Source: Mytilus californianus
Lineage: Eukaryota > Mollusca > Bivalvia > Mytilida > Mytilidae
Assembly: GCF_021869535.1 (NCBI RefSeq)
Contig: NW_026262734.1
Coordinates: 109,031,088-109,095,087, forward strand
Length of the DNA: 64,000 bases
Direction of reading: 5' to 3'
Position 1 is the stretch's first letter. The number at the start of each line of letters is the position of its first letter. The notes below the pieces were generated by a model. It had not been told where the DNA came from. It did not search any database and saw nothing but the letters and a program-made list of their open reading frames with translations. A program made the translations under genes and the position numbers. This document shows positions 56,166-64,000 of the stretch, one piece after another.

Positions 56166-56704
56166 AACGCTAAGTACAGAATGAGAGAACTCGCAGTTAC
56201 TTACAGCTAGTTTAAAGTTAATAACATTAATAAAACAACCATGCATTTAAGATTTTTTAAGACATTCCAGCAATTTACATTTTCCTGGCCAACCATAACA
56301 AAATTGGCACTTTCTGCAATATATAAAGATATTATTGGTTGAAACATTTTTCTTGGTACCCTTTTTTTTTTACATGTTTCAAATGTAAACTTTAGGTAAA
56401 AATTGTCTTTAAAGGATCTTTTAGAATGAAAATTACATTTCTATGTAACAAGTACATACATTATGAATCAAGAAACAGCCAATCAACTTTACTTTAATAG
56501 TGACCTTACTAAAATATATCATATTTAGCACATTTGTATAAAATTATTTACAAACAATAAAGATGGGGCTTCAATGAAATGCCAATCTATTGATTAGACC
56601 ATAGCAAGCTAAGACATTTTGACAGAGTACATATCTATGAAAGTACACGTTCATGTATTAAAATGTCATGACCGGCGACGGTGATGATGATGACGGTGTC
56701 AACA

Positions 56705-57335
56705 ATTGTTAAGTTTTCTGCTTAAGTGAAAATTAGTTTGATAGGATCTGCTTGTGATAGATCAATGACATTTTGTATGTGTCGCATTACTATCATTACA
56801 TATCAGTTTGATGACTACGTGTATTTCGATGCCCCGTCTCCTAATTCATAGTCAGGTGACTTAGGATTAAACAGCAATTTTCAATGTTAATTTTTCTGGT
56901 TAAGTCAGTTTGATAAGAACTACTTGTGATAGATCAGGGATATTTTCGTAAAGTTGCAGCACTAACAGTACCTATCAGTTTGACAACTTTTTGAGGCCTA
57001 CCCCCTAGATCATGTAGTGACCTGAATTACTTAGCAATTGTCAATGATAAATTTTCTGCTTATATAATAAGTCATCTGGATAAGAACTACTTGTGCAACA
57101 GCAATGTTATTTTCTATAAAGTTGCATTTCTATCAGAACATATCAGAATGACAACTACGTGTTATTCAAGGCCCTATCTCTTATGACACGGTTCAATGAT
57201 TTAGAACTAATTAGCAATTTTCAATGTTAACTGTTTTGCTTAAGTTAGATTCCTACATTGATTTTGTACTTACAATAGACAAAGCAATTTTATATAAAGC
57301 TACATTACTGTCTGTACATATCAGGACAGGCAAAA
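56705..57335. repeat. Tandem array, ~160-180-bp period (unit 2)
   Basis: Identical to 45360-45990. Confidence 0.75.
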
Positions 57336-57419
57336 TTATTCATTTTAAAAATCCTTCCCCTCCCTTTCAACTAAAAATATCAAATTGCTGTCCCCTTAGA
57401 AAAAATGTGTTATTATTCC

Positions 57420-58335
57420 CCACGCAATTTATTGCGTCTGGTATAATGTTTTTGACCAGTCCGTCTGTCCGTCCGTCTGTCCGTCCGTCTGTTGTTCGTC
57501 TGTCTGTCCGTCTGTCAGTACGTCAGTTCTGTTCTTGTCATCCCAATTCATCTGAAACCACACAACAGAATTTCATGAAACTTTGTAGATAATAAGGACA
57601 CACTATGTAAATGTGCATACCGACATGAAATTATGATTCATTTTTTTTTCTAGGAGTTACGCCCCTTTGAACTTATTTGCCTCAATATTCTACTGCAACA
57701 GTTTGTCATCGCAACTCCTCTGAAACTATACAACAGAATTTCATGAAACATTTTAAATAATAAGGACATACTATGTAAATGTGCATATCGACGGGAAATT
57801 ATGATTCAATATTTTTTCTAGGAGTTACGTCCTTTGAATTCATTTGCCTCAATATGCTACTGCAAGAGTTTGTCATCGCAACTCCTCTGAAACCACACAA
57901 CAGAATTTTATGAAACCTTTTTGATAATAAAGACATACTATGTAGATGTGCATATAGACAGGAAATTATGATTCAATATTTTTTCTAGGAGTTACGCCCC
58001 TTTGAACTTATTTGCCTCAGTATACTACTGCAACAGTTTGTCATCGCAACTCCTCTCGCAAACCACACAACAGAATTTCATGAAACTTTGTAGATAATAA
58101 GGATATACTATGTAGACTTGCATATCGACAGGAAATTATGATTCATTTTTATTCTAGGAGTTATATATGCCCCTTTGAACTTAGAATTTTGGCCTAAATA
58201 AACTACTGCAACAGTTTGTAATCACAACAGAATTTCACGAAACTTTGTAGTTAATGAGGAAATAATATGTTAATGTGCATATCAACAATAAAATTTCTAT
58301 CAGTTGACTTTTGTAAAGTTATGAGTCTTTGAAGC
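57420..58335. repeat. (GTCCGTCT)n tract and ~165-bp tandem array (unit 2)
   Basis: Copy of 46075-46990. One substitution was seen ('catcgcaactcc' here, 'catcgccactcc' in unit 1). Confidence 0.85.
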
Positions 58336-58834
58336 TAGGAATCTGGTGAGATTTTGTTTGTCCAGTGACAATGTGGGGGCGTCCTGAAATTAGATGGATT
58401 TCTACCCATTAAAGTGCTCAAAAATATTTATATATGTGCACATGAAAAGAAGACAAAAACAACTGATACAAAATTATGACATGATAAACAAAACAACCAC
58501 TACTACAGACAATTCTGTGACTATCAACACATGGCAAGTTAAAATCCAACCCATTAAGCTATCAAATATTTTTAAAAATTTAATTAAAAAAAAAACAGGA
58601 AACAGTTTTCGATGCCAGACTAATACTGATTGTCTATTTTCCATGTCTTTGTCTGTTTTGAATGTCCCTTGGTATCTCGCGCCCTTTTTTGTACTACCGT
58701 TAAAACCACAAGTTGAGTCGAAAATATACGTGAAAACTTACAAATAAAACCATAAAACGAATAATTCAACACTATCCAAGTATACCAGATTTGGTTGTAT
58801 ATCTACATGTCGTTGTGGAATTGGGATACATCGA

Positions 58835-60915
58835 TTAAATTGAAAATGGAAATGGGGGAATATGTCAAAGAGACAACAACCCGACCAAAGAGCAGACAAC
58901 AGCCGAAGGCTACCAATGGGTCTTCAACGCAGCGTGAAAATCCCGCCCCCGGAGGTGGTCCTCAGCTGACCCCTTAACAAAATTGTGTACTAGTTCAGTG
59001 AAAAGGACGTCACACTAAACTCCAAAACATGTGATTGAACTAAAAATAAAAAACATACAAGACTAACAAAGGCCAGAGGCTCTTGGCTTGGGACAGGCGC
59101 AAAAATGCGGCGTGATTAAACATGTTTTGTGAGATCTCAACCCTCCCCTATAGCTCTAGCCAATGTAGAATAAAGAAACACATAGAAATACGCACAGTAA
59201 AACTCAGTTTAAAAGAAGTCCGAGTCCGATGTCAGAATAGATAACAAAAGAAACTAAGAAAAATGACAATGATACATAAATTAAGAAAGGACTACTAGCA
59301 GTTACTGACATTCCAGCTCCAGGCCTAAATTAAACTGATTGAACGATTATGTCTATTTATCATATGAAAATCAAGTACAATCCCTCCCATTAGGGGTTTA
59401 GTATCATACTATCATAAAATATATGAGAAGATCATATCCCGTATCATGCCAACAACTGGTTTTAGAATAAATGAGTTTATTTCCGATGCAAAGACCCTAT
59501 GAGTGAATCAATATTAATACCAACATATGCAATCTTTAATAACCTGACAACAGTATCGTAACTATATCCTTTCCGAATAAGTCTGTTTAAAGGTTTGGTT
59601 AGCCTTTTAGGTGAATGACGACATTTTTGTGCTTTATAAAGAATATTACCATAAAATATTGGACGTGAAATACCTGAACGTATAAGATGTCTGCATGTTG
59701 ATTTGTATTTAGGAATGATGTCCTTGTACCAATGATAAAATTAAGTAAATGTTTTGACTAGTTTCTGATATCGAAAACCCTGGTGTAATAATTTTTCAGT
59801 AATACAGAGATTTCTTTCGTTGAAATCAAATACGTTGTTACATACACGAGCGAATCGAACAAGTTGAGATATGTAAACACCATAAGATGGTGACAAGGGA
59901 ACGTCACCATCTAAAAATGGATAATTAACAATAGGAAATGAAAAATCATCTCTTTTATCATACATTTTGGTATTAAGCTTCCCGTTTAAGATATATATAT
60001 CAAGATCCAGGAAAGGGTAGTGTTCATTGTTAGTATTAGCTTTATTTAAAGTCAATTCGGCAGGATAAATCTCTTTAGTGTACATACTGAAGTCTTCATT
60101 ATTGAGAGCCCATATATCATCTAAATATCTAAAAGTGTTATTAAATTTTTGAATCAGATGTTGTTTCGATGGGTTTTTGCTGATTTTAGTCATAAATTGT
60201 AACTCATAACAATACAAAAACAGGTCCACAATAAGTGGTGCACATTTAGTCCCCATGGGAATTCCCATAACCTGACGATATACGGAATCTCCATAGCGAA
60301 CACAAATGTTATCTAGTAAAAATTCAAGGGCAGTTATAGTATCAAAGCAGGTCCAATTGACATAGTTCTTTTGTTTGTTGTTACTAAAAAATGACCTTAA
60401 AGAGTTTGAACATATATATTCACATTCCGACTTTTTAAATGCACATTTAATCAGGTGTGTGAATTTTTTCTTAATAAGATTATGAGGCAAAGTGGTATAT
60501 AGGATAGAAAATTCAAAACTTTGAACAGATTCGAAATCACCAATATAAGCATGTAATTTATCAAGTACTTCCAACAAATTTTTGACACTCCAAAAGTAAT
60601 TAATTCCACTATTTTCAAATGCCTTATTTGAACAATTTATTTTATGTACCACGTGTACTAGTAAGTAAAATAGATAGTTTAGTTGTAGAACAATGGCTTG
60701 TAGACGAAATAAATCTATATTTGTAAGGAGTTTTGTGCAGCTTTGGGAGCCAGTACATAGTTGGAACTTTCATTGTATTTGGTTCTGCTTGTAAAAAGGT
60801 AGCTAAAAGTTTATGTTTGTTACAGATGTCATTTTCCGAAAATAAAGTCAGTTGGAATGTTGTTACCAATTTAACGCATTTGACATTTGAACACATGAAA
60901 CGAGCTTGCTACCCC
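58835..60915 (-). pseudogene. Penelope-like element family B, inactivated (unit 2)
   Basis: Same frames and same lesions as at 47490-49570: a frameshift between 60642-60896 and 59741-60652, the Asp-to-Glu change in motif A, and the in-frame TAA near 59738. The shared lesions show that the element was already dead before the tandem duplication. Confidence 0.8.
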
Positions 60916-61631
60916 TAGTCGTTTAATTAAGGCCTAACAAGAAATCATTTTCTGACAAAAAGAACATCTCCAGACCTGTTACAATGACATTCAGACACAA
61001 ATGTAGGAACAAACATCACCTTTCAACTTGCACATATCAATGAATTGAAGATTGTGATGTGTACTCATTTTATCATAACATAATGTGAAATGAATTTATT
61101 AAAGCATTCACAACCAAGCGGTTGTTCTGCGTTCTCAAGGAGGACATTTAGATACTCTAAGGACTATTTAAGACACGGTTGGTTAGAATAAGCCTTATTA
61201 TTTGCAGATGCAAGTATTTATGAGATGCTGGCTACGTTTAAAAAGTATGCTCAATTCATGGTCTCTGAATTTTTATTTCGAAGTGGAATCGATTTTCTTC
61301 AGTATTAACATTCAATCTCGGTAAATGATCTCAAAACATATATATTTACTTACCTGTACAGAAAATTAAGTTGAAGCAAAATCATTGGTAGGCACTCATT
61401 ATTTACCAAAGGTATTCTTGTAAAGTATTACATGTTATATGAAGGAGGTTATTGATTTGAAATATCAGCCAATCGTTCACAAAGTGTTTGAAATTCAAAG
61501 GTAGTTGAATTAAAAAAGACATTAAATTGTCACATATCATGGATCAAAACTCAACTGATAAAAGATAAGGCTTTAAATCGGTTAGTAATTCGCGTATGAC
61601 ATCGTGTCATTTACAAGTGCATCAAAGAGGT

Positions 61632-63430
61632 ACGAAAGATACCAGAGGGACAGTCAAACTCATAGATCGAAAACAAACTGACAACGCCATGGCCAAAAAA
61701 AAAAGACAAACAGACATATAATAGTACAGATGACACAACATAGAAAACTAAAGACTAAGCAAAACGAATCCCACCAAAAACTGGGGGTGATCTCAGGTGC
61801 TCCGGAAGGGTAAGCAGATCCTGATCCACATGTGGCACCCGTCGTGTTGCTTATGTTATTACAAATCCGGTAAATAGTCTAATTCGGTAGATCACATTTG
61901 TGAAAAGGGAAGGGTATTGTAGTTACGACATAAGAAACATATCCGATATCATCAGTGAAACGGTTTATTCCATAACGGTCAATCAACTCGTGATGGCGTC
62001 CGTAAAATTTACGAAGGGATGATTTCAACTTCATCATTTGGAACTCTTGGCTTAATAGCGTCCTTGTGAGCAGCAATCCTCTATCAAGGAAATCATGATA
62101 GGAAATACAAGCCCGGGAATATCGTATCAATTGGGAGATATATACTCCGTATGCAGGCGCTGCTGAAATGTTGCTACATAGAAATGGAAAGTTCACAAAT
62201 AGGAAGCTGAAATCATCTCTTTTGTCTTAAAGTTTTGTTTTCAACCGACCCTCATTGTCAATTTCTAAATGTAAGTCAAGATATGAAGCAGACTTAACTG
62301 TATCTGTAGTATCCTTTATCTCTAGTTCGATGGGATAGATTTGTTCAACATAGTCACCAAATTTTGTATTATTTAGTGAGAGAACATCATCTATATAGCG
62401 GAACGTAAAGTTAAAGGATATTGCTAACTTCTTATCTTTTTTCCTTAGAAATTCCTGTATGAAGTCAGCCTCATAATAAAAAAGAAACAAGTCGGCAGGA
62501 ATAGGGGCACAATTGGTTCCCATTGGAATTCCGACAGTCTGTTAAAAACACGTCCTCCAAACGTAACAAATATGTTGTCAATCAAGAAATCAAGCATTTT
62601 GATAATGTCAGTTTCAGAGAATTTTTTGTTTGAATCAGAGTGATTCTTTACAAAGTAGGATTTATCCCTCCCCAGGACAAGAACTTGTATCTACCTTCGC
62701 CATTCTTTTTAATGAAACAAAGTAATGCCAACTCTTTCAATTTGTCTTTTAGTTTGGAATGGGGAATACTTTTGTAAAGTGTACAAAAGTCAAATGTTTA
62801 AATACTATTGCAAGATGAGAGTCTTAGATTGTATATACTCTAAAAGATCTTTGGAATTTTTTAGTATCCACATCTGATTCACGCCACCTCTAGAATTGGC
62901 AGTTTCACAATAACTTTGGAGCCCGGCTTTGATTGCTGATAAAATAGATGTTAATAATTTAGAAAGAGGTTTCGTGGAGCACTTGGAAGACCCAGCAATA
63001 TACCGTTGTTTGTAAGGACACGTATGTAGTTAAGTTTATTCAATACAGTAATGGAAGATCCAGTTCTTCATCTTTGGTTGAAATTCCAAAGGAACATAGA
63101 ACAGACCTATGATTATCCAGGATTTCCTCTTTGGTAAGTGTCTTGAGGGTATATGTTGAGTTTCCAAGTGGATTGTCAATACCTAATTCATTTATCAAGC
63201 AGTTTTGTTTGGGGCTTTATCTGCGGGGACAACAACATGATCCAACATATTTGCCTTGGAGGTAGGACAAGTGTTTTGCAACATTTAGGACTTTAAAAAT
63301 TGACGTAGCGCTGGTATTGATAGGCCCATTTAGTTTCTCAATTCGGATTTGTACCAACGACCTCACAGCCTTAATCCATTCGGAAAGTGTGTCTACGTCG
63401 TCTTTCTCGCGTTTAGCCCATTGCAAGAAA
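61632..63430 (-). pseudogene. Penelope-like reverse transcriptase, family A, longest copy
   Basis: Minus strand, from an N-terminal region (63217-63426: SEWIKAVRSLVQIRIEKLNG) frameshifted into the VPADKAPN block near 63210. It continues through motif A (DFCTLYKSIPHSK, near 62770) to 62227-62523, with MGTNCAPIPADLFLFYYEAD, FRYIDDVLSLNN and YLDLHLEIDNEG. The C-terminus 61879-62196 has APAYGVYISQLIRYSRAC and KFYGRHHELIDRYG. Several frameshifts and stops separate the parts. It is the right-hand partner of the recombination that made the tandem duplication. No endonuclease domain is seen. Confidence 0.8.
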
Positions 63431-64000
63431 AGAAATGATACAGATTAACATTTGCAAGAAAATGCAAATAATAGTAATAAAAATAGTTCAATATAGGAAC
63501 CATAGTACTGCACAAACAGCAGATTATTTGTTGAGGATCTAATGCATCATCAACAAAACATTAGTACGAGGTTCCACTACATGTAGGTGTACTTCTTTAT
63601 CTTATGCCAAGATCCTGGCTAATGTTTAAAGGGTGGATTTAACATAGATAAATGAAATTGTATAATAAAGTAGCAATAAATGAGGGTGTTAAATTTGATA
63701 TATGCTTTTTTGTGTTTCTTTGTTACATAATTGTTTTTTTTATAGTGATTAAGATTATAACACAATGTTGACTGCTGTACCCCTATTTTTGACATGTTTA
63801 CCTATTATGTCTGTTTGTTTTGTTCTCGCATCATTGTCAATATAATGGAATTTGATGCGACTGTAATGCAAGTGAGAGGTTTAGGTAGCTATAAATACAG
63901 GTGCAATCCAACATTTTCTACATAAGAAAATGTCTGTACCAAGTCAGGAATATGACAGTTGTTATCTATTCGTTTGATGTGTTTGAGCTTTTGATTTTGC
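63431..64000. repeat. RT-type 3' tail repeat running off the window
   Basis: 63431-63720 shows nothing recognisable. From about 63740 it matches 30675-30890: 'gattaagattataacacaat', 'acctattatgtctgttt', 'ttgtcaatataatggaat', 'tgtaccaagtcaggaatatg' and 'gagcttttgattttgc'. An extra block ('ggtagctataaatacagg') lies in the middle. It continues past the window edge. Confidence 0.65.

Larger units (their letters stand above)
50287..61631. repeat. Tandem duplication unit 2 (11,345 bp)
   Basis: Direct repeat of 38942-50286. Its left edge joins the right-flank sequence of unit 1 to the left family A fragment. Its right edge runs into the family A copy at 61632. The content and order are those of unit 1. 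Confidence 0.95.

Noticed and set aside
38942-61631. Two collapsed haplotypes laid end to end by the assembler
   Set aside because: Not excluded, but about five differences in 11.3 kb is much less than normal allelic divergence, and the junction is a clean recombinant between two distinguishable elements.

Overview
The window is eukaryotic nuclear DNA: AT-rich, with spliced genes, canonical GT-AG introns and very dense degenerate repeats. Several repeat families look like those I know as ubiquitous in marine bivalves, especially mussels (Mytilus-type): the (ACG)n element at the left edge, the 'cgcgtctggcgta' and 'ttgagcatc...gcgcatctgg' tails, and reverse transcriptase fragments carrying GIPMGT and Y(I/L)DD. 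A mussel is my best guess, by recognition rather than database search.

One host gene is visible, on the + strand. Seven exons (2681-3674, 6870-6976, 25836-27098, 29755-29788, 31023-31300, 33460-33502, 36875-37158) join in perfect phase to 1001 codons and end in TAA, with AATAAA 75 bases downstream. The product is the C-terminal part of a Roco protein: a Roc GTPase half (DFGGQ and THKD present, P-loop not in the window), a COR domain, a Cys/His cluster and two tandem Death domains. An in-frame TAA at 31202-31204 interrupts the first Death domain, so this allele or copy would lose the rest of it and all of the second. The 18.9-kb second intron is a graveyard of transposable elements.

From about 37.2 kb to the right end there is no host gene. 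The main structure is an 11,345-bp tandem duplication (38942-50286 and 50287-61631). I count about five differences between the copies. Its junction lies in a 68-bp identical stretch shared by two same-strand Penelope-like fragments, as expected for non-allelic homologous recombination. Each unit holds a truncated family A reverse transcriptase fragment, a third-family RT relic, two TIR MITEs, two short tandem arrays and a nearly complete family B Penelope-like element. A longer family A copy follows at 61.6-63.4 kb.

Other notable elements are a 898-bp TA-flanked MITE tiled with 18-bp palindromes (19877-20774), a 1.25-kb foldback-like element (35402-36654), a 3.9-kb TIR element nested inside a tandem array (13394-17322), and a 470-bp TIR element (27677-28146). 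I saw no tRNA or rRNA gene, CRISPR array or bacterial-type system.
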